The notes below the pieces were generated by a model. It had not been told where the DNA came from, did no database searches, and saw only the letters and a list, made by a program, of their open reading frames with translations. Position numbers and translations under genes: made by a program. Shown here one piece after another: positions 1-8,394 of a stretch of 64,000 bases of DNA. The number at the start of each line of letters is the position of its first letter. Position 1 is the first letter of the stretch. The stretch covers positions 995,559 to 1,059,558 of the forward strand of contig MEFY01000002.1 of assembly GCA_001725325.1 (NCBI GenBank), in the 5' to 3' direction. This DNA is from Leifsonia sp. SCN 70-46 (GTDB lineage: Bacteria; Actinomycetota; Actinomycetes; Actinomycetales; Microbacteriaceae).

Positions 1-297
1 GTCGACCTCTTCATCAAGCGCCTCAGCGAGCGCCTCATGGACCGCGACCTGACGATCGAGATCACCGTTCCCGCCAAGGAGCAGCTCATCAAGATCGGCT
101 GGGACCCGTCGCTGGGCGCCCGCCCGCTGCGCCGCGCGGTGCAGCACGAGATCGAGGATGCGCTGAGCGAGAAGATCCTGCACGGCGAGCTCACCGCGGG
201 CGACCACGTGCACGCCGACTTCGACGGTACCGAGTTCATCTTCACCACGTCGCGCCAGGCGATCGCGGAGAAGGAGCCGGAGGCCGTGGAGGCGTAG
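1..297 (+). CDS. clpC: ClpC ATPase, C-terminal fragment
   Basis: Last 98 residues of a class I AAA+ Clp unfoldase; the 5' part lies outside the window and the frame is open from base 1. The motif GWDPSLGARPLRRAVQ followed by IEDALSEKIL is the D2-small domain that closes the hexamer and is typical of ClpC. Known role: unfolds tagged or damaged proteins and feeds them to ClpP in the cytoplasm. ClpB is the main alternative, but the short acidic tail and lack of a ClpB-type ending favour ClpC. It ends 12 bases before an inverted repeat that probably terminates its transcript. Confidence 0.82.
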   Translation, partial: VDLFIKRLSERLMDRDLTIEITVPAKEQLIKIGWDPSLGARPLRRAVQHEIEDALSEKILHGELTAGDHVHADFDGTEFIFTTSRQAIAEKEPEAVEA

Positions 298-308
298 GCC
301 CCCCAATC

Positions 309-371
309 GGATCGAGCCTGTCGAAATCTCCCACGCGTGATGCGGTGGCGAGATCTCGACAGGCTCGATCC
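309..371. repeat. 22-bp inverted repeat, probable terminator/dispersed element
   Basis: Arms 309-330 and 350-371 are complementary at 21 of 22 positions, with a 19-base loop. The arm core GATCGAGCCTGTCGAAATC is, from memory, a motif seen many times between genes in Microbacteriaceae genomes. It lies between the clpC stop and the next gene, so it could end clpC transcription, though no U-run follows. Confidence 0.75.
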
Positions 372-387
372 ACTTAAGCTGTCACCC

Positions 388-888
388 GTGACCTTCACCA
401 TCCGCGCCGCGCGCACCTCCGACGTCGCCGGCATCCAGGCCCTCGTCGAGCCGCTCGCTGAGCGCCGCATCCTGCTCGGCAAAGACCGCGTCGTGCTCTA
501 CGAGGCTGTGCAGGAGTTCCGCGTCGCGGAGACCGAGGCGGGCGAGATCATCGGCTGCGGCGCCCTCCACGTGATGTGGGAGGACCTCGGCGAGGTGCGC
601 ACGCTCGCCGTGACCGACAGCTGGCTCGGCAAGGGCGTGGGGCACGCCATCCTCGAGCGCATCCAGATCGACGCGCTGGAGCTGGGACTGAGCCGCCTGT
701 TCTGCCTCACCTTCGAGACGGCGTTCTTCGGCCGTCACGGGTTCGAGGCGATCGAGGAGAGCATCGTCGCGCCCGAGGTGTTCGCCCAGCTCACGCTCTC
801 GCCCGACGAGGGTGTCGCGGAGTTCCTCGACCTGTCGCGCGTCAAGCAGAACACCCTCGGCAACACGCGCATGCTCAAGCAGCTCTGA
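388..888 (+). CDS. argA: GNAT amino-acid N-acetyltransferase (ArgA-like)
   Basis: A 166-residue single-domain GNAT protein close in layout to the short N-acetylglutamate synthase of mycobacteria (Rv2747 type), which makes N-acetylglutamate for arginine synthesis. It opens with IRAARTSDV and holds LYEAVQEF, the beta4 stretch EVRTLAV, and the acetyl-CoA loop LGKGVGHAIL (residues ~78-87). I chose GTG at 388 rather than the in-frame ATG at 337 because the longer form would translate the inverted repeat. It overlaps the next gene by one base (TGATG). Other GNAT substrates cannot be excluded. Confidence 0.75.
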   Translation: MTFTIRAARTSDVAGIQALVEPLAERRILLGKDRVVLYEAVQEFRVAETEAGEIIGCGALHVMWEDLGEVRTLAVTDSWLGKGVGHAILERIQIDALELGLSRLFCLTFETAFFGRHGFEAIEESIVAPEVFAQLTLSPDEGVAEFLDLSRVKQNTLGNTRMLKQL

Positions 889-1610
889 TGGACCTCTCCC
901 GCGTCTCGATCGGCCTGCCCGGCGCGACGCCGCACGAGGTCGTCTCCGCGCTCGCGCCCCGCATCGAGCAGCTCGGGCTGCGGGGGCTGTGGCTGAACGA
1001 CACTCCCGGCGGTGACTCGCTCGCGGGGCTGCGGGCCGCCGCCGCGGCGACGTCGGTGCTGCGGCTCGGCACGGGGGTCATCCCGCTCGACCGACGGTCG
1101 GCACGGGACATCCTCGCCGACCTGGGAGACCTGCCCGCCGACCGGCTCTCGCTCGGCGTCGGCACGGGGGCCGCGAAGCACGGCCTCGTCCTCGTCGAGG
1201 AGTCGGTCGCCGAGCTGCGGGCGGGCACGGCCGCGTCGATCGTGGTCGGCGCGCTGGGACCGAGGATGCGCGACCTCGCGTCGCGCGTCGCCGACGCCGT
1301 GCTGCTCAACTGGCTCACGCCCGAGGTCGCGGCCGCCCAGCGCAGCACCGTGCCGACCGTGCTCTACGCGCGGACCGCACTCACGCCCGACGCGCTCCCC
1401 GCGCTCGAGGAGGAGGCGGCGCGCTACGCGGGCTACCCCGCCTACGCGGCGAACTTCGAGCGGCTCGGCATCGCCGCGATCGACACGACCATCACGTCGG
1501 TCGAGCGCATCGAGGAGTACCTGCCCGCCGTCGACGAGCTCGTGCTGCGCGCGATCGTGGCCGAGCCCACGCTCGCCGGGTACGAGCGGTTCCTGGCAAC
1601 CCTCGCCTGA
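888..1610 (+). CDS. LLM-class flavin/F420-dependent oxidoreductase, short
   Basis: About 240 residues of a luciferase-like (LLM) TIM-barrel protein. Visible features are the N-terminal beta strand and helix with RGLWLNDTPGGDSL, the strand LRLGTGVIPLD, and LSLGVGTGAAKHGL, which matches the LGVG.G strand that binds FMN or F420 in this class. Family members of this size often lack the insertion loops of full-length (~300+ residue) enzymes. The substrate is unknown. The start overlaps the ArgA-like stop by one base, so the two are probably co-translated. Confidence 0.7.
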   Translation: MDLSRVSIGLPGATPHEVVSALAPRIEQLGLRGLWLNDTPGGDSLAGLRAAAAATSVLRLGTGVIPLDRRSARDILADLGDLPADRLSLGVGTGAAKHGLVLVEESVAELRAGTAASIVVGALGPRMRDLASRVADAVLLNWLTPEVAAAQRSTVPTVLYARTALTPDALPALEEEAARYAGYPAYAANFERLGIAAIDTTITSVERIEEYLPAVDELVLRAIVAEPTLAGYERFLATLA

Positions 1611-1621
1611 CCCACGGTCGG

Positions 1622-1695
1622 CTCGCGCGCCGGTCTGCACCTCGCGCGCCGTGCCGGATCGACGCATCGCGTGCAGACCGGCGCGGCGCCTGCGG
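1622..1695. repeat. 74-bp dispersed hairpin repeat, copy 1
   Basis: A 74-bp block that recurs at 11165-11238 with two mismatches. Internally, 1626-1640 and 1671-1685 are perfect 15-base inverted arms around a 30-base loop, so it can fold as a single hairpin. It fills most of the gap after the oxidoreductase gene. It encodes no protein and has no transposase nearby. Confidence 0.85.
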
Positions 1696-1755
1696 AGTGG
1701 CCCCAACCCCGCGTGCCCTCCCCCGCCTCGCGCGGGCCGCGTTTAGCCTGTGGGC

Positions 1756-2358
1756 ATGTCGACGTTCCGCAATCCTGTGGGTCCGCAGTCGAGCCGCGTG
1801 TACTGGCGCCGACGGCTCGTGGTGCTCCTGGGCCTCCTCGCGGTCATCCTCATCGTCGTGCTCATCGTGGTGCGGCCGGGATCAGGCGCGACCACGCCCT
1901 CCCCGAAGCCCTCGAGCTCCGCGGGCGCCCCCTCGGGCAACCCCACCGACGCGGCGACCCCGCCCGAGTGCGATCCCACGAAGGTCACCGTCGACGCGGC
2001 GACCGACTCGACGAGCTACGAGGCGGGAGTGAACCCCGTGCTCTCGTTCACGCTCAAGAGCCTCTCCGACTGCACGATGAGCGTGGGATCCGACGTGCAG
2101 GAGTTCACGATCACGAGCGGCGACGAGCTCATCTGGACCTCGAAGGACTGCCAGACGGCCCCGGTGCCGGCGACGATCGTGCTCAAGGCGGGAGTGCCCC
2201 AGGCCGGCCCGAGCATCACGTGGGACCGCACGCGCTCCTCCGCCGACACGTGCGACTCGACGCGCGACGCCGTCATCGCCGGCGGCGCGAGCTACCACCT
2301 CACGGTCACCGTGGGCGAGAGCACGTCGAAGAACGACCGGCAGTTCCTGCTGTACTAG
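1756..2358 (+). CDS. Membrane-anchored DUF4232-like secreted protein
   Basis: A 200-residue protein with a short cytoplasmic N-terminus, one membrane helix at about residues 22-40 (LVVLLGLLAVILIVVLIVV), a Ser/Pro/Thr-rich linker and an extracellular beta-rich domain containing three Cys (ECDPTK, LSDCTM and CDSTR regions) plus one in KDCQT, enough for two disulfides. The layout resembles DUF4232-type domains of actinobacteria; function unknown. ATG 1756 is preferred over GTG 1750 because a TAGCCT -10 hexamer ends six bases before it, which points to a leaderless transcript. Confidence 0.65.
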   Translation: MSTFRNPVGPQSSRVYWRRRLVVLLGLLAVILIVVLIVVRPGSGATTPSPKPSSSAGAPSGNPTDAATPPECDPTKVTVDAATDSTSYEAGVNPVLSFTLKSLSDCTMSVGSDVQEFTITSGDELIWTSKDCQTAPVPATIVLKAGVPQAGPSITWDRTRSSADTCDSTRDAVIAGGASYHLTVTVGESTSKNDRQFLLY

Positions 2359-2363
2359 TACCC

Positions 2364-2720
2364 ATGACCAAGACGCTCGCCGAGGCCCTCGAGGCCCAGG
2401 ATGTCGCGGCGGTCGCGTTCGCGCTGCGCAATGGCACCGTGACCGTGCCGCTGCTGCCCGTGGACGGCCCGCCTCAGGTGCGCGTGTTCCGCCGGGGCGA
2501 TGCCGACAAGTACATGCTGCTGCTGTTCTCGTCGCCCGAGACCTACGTCGCGATGGTGCCGGACGAGGACGAGCACCCCGTCGCGGACTACGACGCGGCG
2601 ACGCTCAAGGACTTCCTCGCGCAGAACTCGGGGGTGCTCGAGTCGGTGTGGTTCGACGTGGCAGGTCCGCACGCGATGCAGGCGACGCCCGAGGACGTCC
2701 TCGAGGCGCTCAACCTCTAG
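2364..2720 (+). CDS. SseB-like small cytoplasmic protein
   Basis: A 118-residue soluble protein with VTVPLLPVDGPPQVRVF, then YMLLLFSSPETYVAMVP, which resembles the SseB N-terminal fold (beta hairpin, F[ST]S.E.Y). No catalytic motif is visible and the function is unknown. It starts only five bases after the stop of the membrane protein at 1756, so both are probably on one transcript. Confidence 0.55.
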   Translation: MTKTLAEALEAQDVAAVAFALRNGTVTVPLLPVDGPPQVRVFRRGDADKYMLLLFSSPETYVAMVPDEDEHPVADYDAATLKDFLAQNSGVLESVWFDVAGPHAMQATPEDVLEALNL

Positions 2721-2730
2721 GCCGGGCCGA

Positions 2731-3219
2731 TCAGAAGACGAACCTCGTCGCGTCGGTCGGGAACGTCGTCCACGCCATCGCCGTCCTGGGTGTGAAGACG
2801 CGCAGCCCTCCGCCGTCCTCTCCCGACCAGGCATCGCCCGCGGGCGAGTAGCCGTCGTTGTGGTACTTCTCGAAGGACGCCGCGAGGCGCGCGCCAAGGG
2901 CAGCATCGGCGCGGGTCGCCACCGACGTGCCCTCGAGGATGACGGCGCGCCAGCCGTCCTCGAGCGTCAGGGTGCAGTTCGGGTTGAGCTCGGCGTTGCG
3001 CGCGTGACGGGTGGCGGGGGAGCCGTCGTAGTAGAACCTGTCGTCGAGCCAGACGCCCCAGCGCGGAATCGTGTGCGGCCGCCCGTCGGGGCGCACGGTG
3101 GAGAGCCAGTAGTGCTTCGACGCCACGAGCCTCTGCTCGATCGTCGACCACTCGAGGAGGCCCTCCTCGGTGTCGGGCAGCCCGTAGCCGTCGGGGAATG
3201 TCGGTCGTTCGCGGCGCAT
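2731..3219 (-). CDS. Pyridoxamine 5'-phosphate oxidase family protein
   Basis: A 162-residue split-barrel flavin/F420-binding protein. WLSTVRPDGRPHTIPRWGVWLDDRFYYDGSP is the classic N-terminal beta-barrel signature, followed by AVILEGTSVATRAD. Known relatives bind FMN or F420 and reduce varied small molecules; the substrate here is not predictable. A TAGCCT hexamer six bases before the ATG suggests leaderless expression. It converges on the SseB-like gene and is followed by the ArsR/SRPBCC pair on the same strand. Confidence 0.75.
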   Translation of the reverse strand: MRRERPTFPDGYGLPDTEEGLLEWSTIEQRLVASKHYWLSTVRPDGRPHTIPRWGVWLDDRFYYDGSPATRHARNAELNPNCTLTLEDGWRAVILEGTSVATRADAALGARLAASFEKYHNDGYSPAGDAWSGEDGGGLRVFTPRTAMAWTTFPTDATRFVF

Positions 3220-3238
3220 GCCGTGAGGCTACGCGCGA

Positions 3239-3679
3239 CTACCGACCGAAGAAGGCCGCGATGCGGTCGAACGCCCCCACCCACGCGTAGGTGGTGAAGA
3301 AGTCGCGCATCTCCTCGGTGGGGAAGCCCGACTGGTTCACCGTCATGAGGGTGCCGCCGTCGGCATCCTCGAAGGTGATCTCGATGCGCGTCGTCATGGT
3401 GTCGCCGTCGGGGGTGCCGCCCGTCGACGACGTGACGAGCCGGTGCGGCCGGTCGATCTCGAGGAACGTCTGGTCCTCCCAGAACAGCTGGTCGGCGCTC
3501 GGCCCCCACTTGGCGTGCTGCACGCCGCCCACGCGCAGGTCGACGTCGATCTCGACGATGCCGGGCTCCTCGGAGAGCAACGAGAACCACACCTTCTGCT
3601 TCTCGGCGTCGGTGTAGGCGTCGAACACCTCGGCGGGCGGGGCGGGGATGACACGGGTCATCGTGAGGTCGTAGGTCAT
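3239..3679 (-). CDS. SRPBCC/AHSA1-like START-domain protein
   Basis: A 146-residue Aha1-homology/START-like protein: TMTRVIPAPPAEVFDAYTDAEKQKVWF at the N-terminus, then DLRVGGV and a C-terminal helix, the standard order for the family. The ATG overlaps the stop of the upstream ArsR gene by four bases (ATGA), a coupling seen very often for ArsR-AHSA1 pairs. Such pairs probably act in sensing or binding a hydrophobic small molecule; the ligand is unknown. Confidence 0.78.
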   Translation of the reverse strand: MTYDLTMTRVIPAPPAEVFDAYTDAEKQKVWFSLLSEEPGIVEIDVDLRVGGVQHAKWGPSADQLFWEDQTFLEIDRPHRLVTSSTGGTPDGDTMTTRIEITFEDADGGTLMTVNQSGFPTEEMRDFFTTYAWVGAFDRIAAFFGR

Positions 3680-4014
3680 GAGTCTGTTCCTTTCCGGAGG
3701 GTGAAGTAGGCCTCGAGGCCGTCGAGCCGGCGCTCCCACAGCCGCTGGTAGAAGGCGAGCCACGCCATCGCGTCGTCCAATCGCTCGGTGCCGAGGCGGC
3801 ACTGCCGCGCGCGGCCGATCTTCTCGGTGGTGACGAGCCCGGCATCCTCGAGCACCTGCACGTGCTTCTTGAGGCCCGTGAGCGTCATGCCCGCGGGTGC
3901 CGCGAGCTCGCCGATCGTCGCGGGACCCTCACCGAGGCGGGTGAGGATGTCGCGGCGCGTGGAGTCCGCGAGCGCGGCGAACGCCCGGTCGAGGAGCTCT
4001 GTTTGGTGAACCAT
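3676..4014 (-). CDS. ArsR-family transcriptional regulator
   Basis: A 112-residue winged-helix protein: LADSTRRDILTRLGEGPATIGELAAPAGMTLTGLKKHVQVLEDAGLV covers the helix-turn-helix (residues ~14-58), ending in the short helix typical of regulators paired with SRPBCC proteins. No metal-binding cysteine box (ELCVC type) is present, so it is unlikely to sense arsenite. It heads the ArsR-SRPBCC operon and probably represses it through the inverted repeat at 4017-4039, which sits directly upstream of its start. Confidence 0.82.
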   Translation of the reverse strand: MVHQTELLDRAFAALADSTRRDILTRLGEGPATIGELAAPAGMTLTGLKKHVQVLEDAGLVTTEKIGRARQCRLGTERLDDAMAWLAFYQRLWERRLDGLEAYFTLRKGTDS

Positions 4015-4016
4015 GA

Positions 4017-4039
4017 GGTTCACTATTGCACAGTGAACC
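4017..4039. promoter_or_regulatory. Candidate ArsR operator (GGTTCAC-N9-GTGAACC)
   Basis: Perfect 7-bp inverted arms separated by nine AT-rich bases, three bases upstream of the ArsR start and about 40 bases upstream of the divergent MFS exporter. Position and symmetry fit an autoregulatory operator that may also control the exporter. Inference only. Confidence 0.6.
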
Positions 4040-4078
4040 GATAAGTTCAACATCCGGGGCGGGAGTAACGTCGATGGA

Positions 4079-5512
4079 GTGCCACTCACCCCACGACAAC
4101 AACGCCGTCTGAGCCGCGGCCGCAGCGACGGGGCGATGATCGCGACCCTCGCGGCGACCGGCCTCATCGCCGCCTTCATGCAGACGGTCGTGACCCCGAT
4201 CATCCCCGAGCTGCCGACGCTGCTCGACACCACGCGCGCCGACGCGTCGTGGGTGCTCACCTCCACGCTCCTCGCGGCGGCGATCTCCACCCCGATCAGC
4301 GGCCGCCTCGGCGACATGTACGGCAAGCGCCGCATCATGCTCGCGCTGCTCATCGTCATGGCCGCAGGATGCGTCATCGCAGCCCTCTCGAACAGCCTCG
4401 TCCCCATGGTGGTCGGGCGCGTGCTGCAGGGCGTCGGCCTCGGGACCATCGCGCTCGGCATCAGCATCCTGCGCGACGTCATCCACCCCAAGAACCTCGG
4501 CGGCGCCGTCGCCCTCGTGAGCGCGACCCTGGGCGTCGGCGGCGCGCTCGGCCTGCCGCTCGCGGCGACGATCGCGCAGTACCTCGACTGGCACTTCCTG
4601 TTCTGGCTCGCCGCGGCGCTCTCGCTCGGCGCGATCGTGGCCGTCGTGCTCGTGATCCCCGTGAGCACGCTGCGCACGGGCGGCAGCTTCGACGTCGTCG
4701 GCGCGCTCGGGCTCGCGGTCGGCCTCGTCGGCATCCTGCTCGCGACGTCGAAGGGCACGGAGTGGGGCTGGACGAGCCCCCTCACCCTCGGCCTGCTGCT
4801 CGGCGGCCTCGCGGTGCTCGTCGCGTGGGGGTTCTTCGAGCTGCGCACCGCCAACCCGCTCGTCGACCTGCGGGTCGCCTCGCGCCGCACGGTGCTCCTC
4901 ACCAACCTCGCCTCGATCGCCATCGGGTTCGCGTTCTTCGTGTGCACGGCCTCGCTGCCGATCGTGCTCGAGTCGCCCGTGGGCTCGGAGGTCGGGCTCG
5001 GGCTGCCGCTCATCCTCGCGAGCCTGTGCCTCATGCCGCTCGGCCTCGTGATGTTCCTGCTGTCGCCCGCGGCCGCGCGGCTCTCTGCGACGCGCGGTCC
5101 GCGCACGAGCCTCATCCTCGGCGCGATCATCATCACCGTCGGCTTCGCCCTCGCGGTGCCGTTCCTCGACCAGGTGTGGCACGTCATCCTCGTGTCCACG
5201 ATCACGGGCATCGGGGTCGGGTTCGCCTACGCGGCGATGCCGACCCTCATCATGCGCGCGGTGCCGCCGACCGAGACCGCGGCGGCCAACGGCCTCAACT
5301 CCGTGATGCGCACGCTCGGCTCGACGATCTCGGCGACGGCCGTGGGCATCATCCTCTCCACCCACGTCGTCGACGGCGCGCCCTCGCGCGAGGCCTTCCA
5401 CTACGTCTTCATCATGGGTGCCGCGGTGGTGCTCGTGGGCGTCGTGATCGCGCTGTTCATCCCGCGCAGGCTCGCGAACTACGACACGTCGAGCATCCCC
5501 GTGCAGAACTGA
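4079..5512 (+). CDS. MFS drug exporter (DHA2, 14-helix type)
   Basis: A 477-residue integral membrane protein of the drug:H+ antiporter-2 class. The loop 2-3 motif A is GRLGDMYGKRR (residues ~76-86), and motif C-like glycine/proline spacing is in GVGGALGLPLA. About 14 hydrophobic segments are visible. The family expels cationic or amphipathic drugs using the proton gradient. The GTG start is the only one that keeps the first helix. It diverges from the ArsR operon with the candidate operator between them. The substrate is unknown. Confidence 0.82.
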   Translation: MPLTPRQQRRLSRGRSDGAMIATLAATGLIAAFMQTVVTPIIPELPTLLDTTRADASWVLTSTLLAAAISTPISGRLGDMYGKRRIMLALLIVMAAGCVIAALSNSLVPMVVGRVLQGVGLGTIALGISILRDVIHPKNLGGAVALVSATLGVGGALGLPLAATIAQYLDWHFLFWLAAALSLGAIVAVVLVIPVSTLRTGGSFDVVGALGLAVGLVGILLATSKGTEWGWTSPLTLGLLLGGLAVLVAWGFFELRTANPLVDLRVASRRTVLLTNLASIAIGFAFFVCTASLPIVLESPVGSEVGLGLPLILASLCLMPLGLVMFLLSPAAARLSATRGPRTSLILGAIIITVGFALAVPFLDQVWHVILVSTITGIGVGFAYAAMPTLIMRAVPPTETAAANGLNSVMRTLGSTISATAVGIILSTHVVDGAPSREAFHYVFIMGAAVVLVGVVIALFIPRRLANYDTSSIPVQN

Positions 5513-5523
5513 GAGGATCAAGC

Positions 5524-6408
5524 ATGGCCGTACTCGCGATGCTCAACCGCCCGTCTAAGGATGCCCCCGCGCACGACCCCGCCGCAGACGCGTTCCACTT
5601 CGCCGACGCCGGCAGCCCGCAGTTGAGCGTGCTCGACCTCGGGGCCACGCGCGGCGACGGCATCTTCGAAACCATCAGTGTGGGTTACGGTCGGCCGCAG
5701 GCGCTCGAGCACCACCTGCGGCGCTTCGCGTCGTCCGCCCGCACGCTCGCACTGCCCGAGCCCGACCTCGACGCGTGGCGCGACGCCATCCTCGCCGTGG
5801 TCGCGCGCATCGAGCCCGCGGACGAGGCGTACGTGAAGACCGTCATGACGCGCGGCATCGAGGGCGGCGACAAGCCCACGGGCTGGGTCTACGGATCCGT
5901 CTCGCCCGACAACTCCCGCGTGCGCAGGGAGGGCATCCGCGTCGTGCTGCTCGACCGCGGGTACCGCCACGACATCGAGGCCACGGCGCCCTGGCTGCTC
6001 GCGGGCGCGAAGACGCTCAGCTACGCGGTCAACCGCGCGGTCGCGCGCGAGGCCGCGCGCCGCGAGGCCGACGACGTCGTGTTCGTGTCGAGCGACGGCG
6101 TGCTGCTCGAGGGCCCGACGTCGACGCTCGTGCTGCGGCGCGGCGACGAGCTCATCACGCCGGGCACGGGCCTGGGCATCCTCGACGGCACGACGCAGGC
6201 GAACGTGTTCCGCTTCGCCGAGTCGAAGGGGATGTCGACGGGCTTCGAGCTTGCGGCCCCCGACGTGCTGCTCGCGGCCGACGCCGCCTGGCTCGTGTCG
6301 AGCGTGCGGCTCGCGGCGCCCATCCGCGCGGTCGACGGCGTGGAGAAGCAGATCGACCACGAGTTCACCGCCGAGCTCAACGAGTACCTCAAGCACCTCG
6401 AGGACTGA
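5524..6408 (+). CDS. pabC: Aminodeoxychorismate lyase-like, class IV aminotransferase fold
   Basis: A 294-residue PLP enzyme of the class IV fold. RGDGIFETISVGYGRPQALEHHLRRF (residues ~44-70) and AGAKTLSYAVNRAVAREA, containing the PLP lysine (~162), are diagnostic. LLEGPTSTLVL and LGILDGTTQANVF are the remaining signatures. Most likely it converts 4-amino-4-deoxychorismate to p-aminobenzoate and pyruvate for folate; D-amino-acid or branched-chain aminotransferase is the alternative. ATG follows AGGATCAAGC, a usable ribosome site 11 bases after the exporter stop. Confidence 0.75.
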   Translation: MAVLAMLNRPSKDAPAHDPAADAFHFADAGSPQLSVLDLGATRGDGIFETISVGYGRPQALEHHLRRFASSARTLALPEPDLDAWRDAILAVVARIEPADEAYVKTVMTRGIEGGDKPTGWVYGSVSPDNSRVRREGIRVVLLDRGYRHDIEATAPWLLAGAKTLSYAVNRAVAREAARREADDVVFVSSDGVLLEGPTSTLVLRRGDELITPGTGLGILDGTTQANVFRFAESKGMSTGFELAAPDVLLAADAAWLVSSVRLAAPIRAVDGVEKQIDHEFTAELNEYLKHLED

Positions 6409-6409
6409 T

Positions 6410-7141
6410 CTACGCGGGGTCGATCGGCTCCAGCGCATACCCGGCCGTGTAGCGGCGCTTCGGGTCGAGGGTGTCGATGAGGGCGACGAGCGCGCGCTGG
6501 ATGTCGACGAGCCGCCGCACATCGCCCTTCGAGACCAGCCCCATGCCGGCCTCGACGGGGCTGAACCACTGGCGGAACGCCGCGTCGGAGCGGTAGCGCT
6601 CGGCGAACGCCGCGTAGCCCATGACGCGGGGGATGCGGTTCTTCGCGACGAGCTCCCACCCGAGCATGAGCTCGCCGATGGCGCGCTGCTCCACGGTGAA
6701 GAACAGGAACCCCTCGCTGTCCTCGCTGCGGCGCAGCGTCTTGAGCACGTCGTCGATGAGCTTCTGCACGGCGAGGTCGCGACCGCCCTCGCCGCCCGAG
6801 GAGAGCACGGCCTGGCGCCGCGCCTCGATCCAGCCGAAGTAGTGGGCGAAGAGGAACGCCGTGCTCACGATGGCGTAGTCGCCGTGACTCTCGTAGCGCT
6901 TCATGAGGCCCACCCACCCGCTCTCCACGATGTTGAAGATGCGCGACTGCAGCTCGGCGGCCGACTGCGCGAGCGGCTCGTAGACGCGCTCGGCGGCCTT
7001 GAGCGCGGACTGCGCCTCGATGCGGTCCTCGCGCTCCTCGGCAAGGCGGTGGCTGAGCCTCGCCGTGCGGACTCCGAACAGCCCCGAGAGCACGACGCTC
7101 ACGACGCTCAGGACGAGCGGGAGGGCGTCGAGCAGCGACAT
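6410..7141 (-). CDS. Conserved membrane-anchored protein of unknown function
   Basis: A 243-residue protein with one N-terminal membrane helix (LPLVLSVVSVVLSGLFGV), then a charged probably coiled stretch (TARLSHRLAEEREDRIEAQSALKAAERVYEPL is wholly helical) and a soluble alpha-helical domain. I do not recognise a named family with confidence; DUF4760-like proteins have a similar layout. TAACAT six bases before ATG suggests a leaderless start. It converges on pabC with one base between stop codons. Confidence 0.55.
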   Translation of the reverse strand: MSLLDALPLVLSVVSVVLSGLFGVRTARLSHRLAEEREDRIEAQSALKAAERVYEPLAQSAAELQSRIFNIVESGWVGLMKRYESHGDYAIVSTAFLFAHYFGWIEARRQAVLSSGGEGGRDLAVQKLIDDVLKTLRRSEDSEGFLFFTVEQRAIGELMLGWELVAKNRIPRVMGYAAFAERYRSDAAFRQWFSPVEAGMGLVSKGDVRRLVDIQRALVALIDTLDPKRRYTAGYALEPIDPA

Positions 7142-7233
7142 GGCGCAATGTTAGCCGTGAGCTGCCGTAACGATGGCGTGTCAATGGGTAGACCCGGCTT
7201 TCTATCGACTAGGCCGCCGGATAGGCTGGATCA

Positions 7234-8307
7234 GTGGACGACGAGAAATTCGGTGTGCCCGCGGGCTGGTATCCAGACCCGCTCGGGCTCCCCCAGCTGC
7301 GCTGGTGGGACGCCCAGGCCTGGACCGAGCACACGTCGGAGGCCAGGGCCCCGATGGTCGCCCAGCCCGTCGCCCGCACCACCGACGAGGCCCTCCCGTC
7401 GCGCCGCGACGTGCGCGAGCGCGAGCGCCGCGAGGCGGAGACCGAGACCGGCAGCATCGACCTCATCGACGTCGAGTCGGAGATGGCCCAGGAGCTCGCC
7501 TCCCAGGGCGAGGAGGAGTTGAGCGCCCAGCCGCTGCTGGCCATGACCCTGCGCGAGCTCGAGCCTCCCCTCGAGGACACCGTCGACCAGGACACCCCGG
7601 GCCCGCGCCGCGCGAGCTCGCACGCGAACGCGACGCCGGCCGCATCCGCGCTCAGCGCGCTCGCCGAGGAGGTCGCGCCCGCGCGCGTCACCACCGGCCT
7701 GCGCACCTACACGGGCGCGTCGTGGGCGATCGCCCTCATGCCCGTCTTCCAGCTCCTCGTGCTCGTGGTGCTCGTGCTCACGGGCCTCGGCGGCAACCTC
7801 CCGCTCGTCCTGACCGTCGTCTTCGCGCCGTACCTGCTCGTCGTGGGCTTCGCCGCGTACGACAAGCTCATGCTGCAGGTGTGGGGGCACCAGAAGCCCG
7901 CCAAGGCCCGCTGGGCGTTCCTCGCGGAGCCCGGCTACCTCACGGCCCGCGCGATCAGCACGGTCAAGGAGACGGGACGCGGATTCGCTCCGCTCGCCGT
8001 GTTCGGCTCGTCGATCGTCGCCGTGCTCGTCGGCATCCTCATCCTGCCGGGCATCCTCATCTCGGTGTTCCCGGGCAACTTCGCCGCGGAGGTGCAGGAG
8101 TCGGTGCGCGCGGATGCCGCGGCGCTCGGCGCCGACCTGACGGTCGACTGCCCGACCCCGCCCCTGCTCATCGGCGACACGTTCACGTGCCTCGCGACCA
8201 AGCCCTCCGGTGCGACCGACTCCATCGTTGTCGCGCTCGAGCGCCGCAACGGCTGGATCGGCTGGCAGGTGCAGGACTGGGGCAACTGGGTGCTGACGGC
8301 CCCCTAG
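7234..8307 (+). CDS. DUF2510/DUF4333 membrane protein
   Basis: A 357-residue protein. Residues ~7-33 (AGWYPDPLGLPQLRWWDAQAW) form the DUF2510 tryptophan-rich motif of actinobacterial membrane proteins. The middle is acidic and probably disordered, followed by three hydrophobic helices (~165-255). The C-terminal ~75 residues form an extracellular DUF4333-like domain with two cysteines (VDCPTPP and FTCLATK). Function unknown; likely envelope-associated. The GTG start lies six bases after a TAGGCT hexamer, so the mRNA is probably leaderless. Confidence 0.75.
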   Translation: MDDEKFGVPAGWYPDPLGLPQLRWWDAQAWTEHTSEARAPMVAQPVARTTDEALPSRRDVRERERREAETETGSIDLIDVESEMAQELASQGEEELSAQPLLAMTLRELEPPLEDTVDQDTPGPRRASSHANATPAASALSALAEEVAPARVTTGLRTYTGASWAIALMPVFQLLVLVVLVLTGLGGNLPLVLTVVFAPYLLVVGFAAYDKLMLQVWGHQKPAKARWAFLAEPGYLTARAISTVKETGRGFAPLAVFGSSIVAVLVGILILPGILISVFPGNFAAEVQESVRADAAALGADLTVDCPTPPLLIGDTFTCLATKPSGATDSIVVALERRNGWIGWQVQDWGNWVLTAP

Positions 8308-8394
8308 CGTTCAGCGCTCCTCGCAGGACGCCGCTCGCCGCCGCGGACCCCGTTCGTACACCGTCGAGCGCGACAAACGCCGTCCGCGGACGAC

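Noticed and set aside
337-387. Possible N-terminal extension of the ArgA-like protein from ATG 337
   Set aside because: It would translate the loop and right arm of the inverted repeat and has no ribosome site; GTG 388 aligns with family starts.
8341-8389. Inverted octamers CCGCGGAC / GTCCGCGG between DUF2510 and radA genes
   Set aside because: 33 bases apart and GC-only; not enough to call a terminator or operator.
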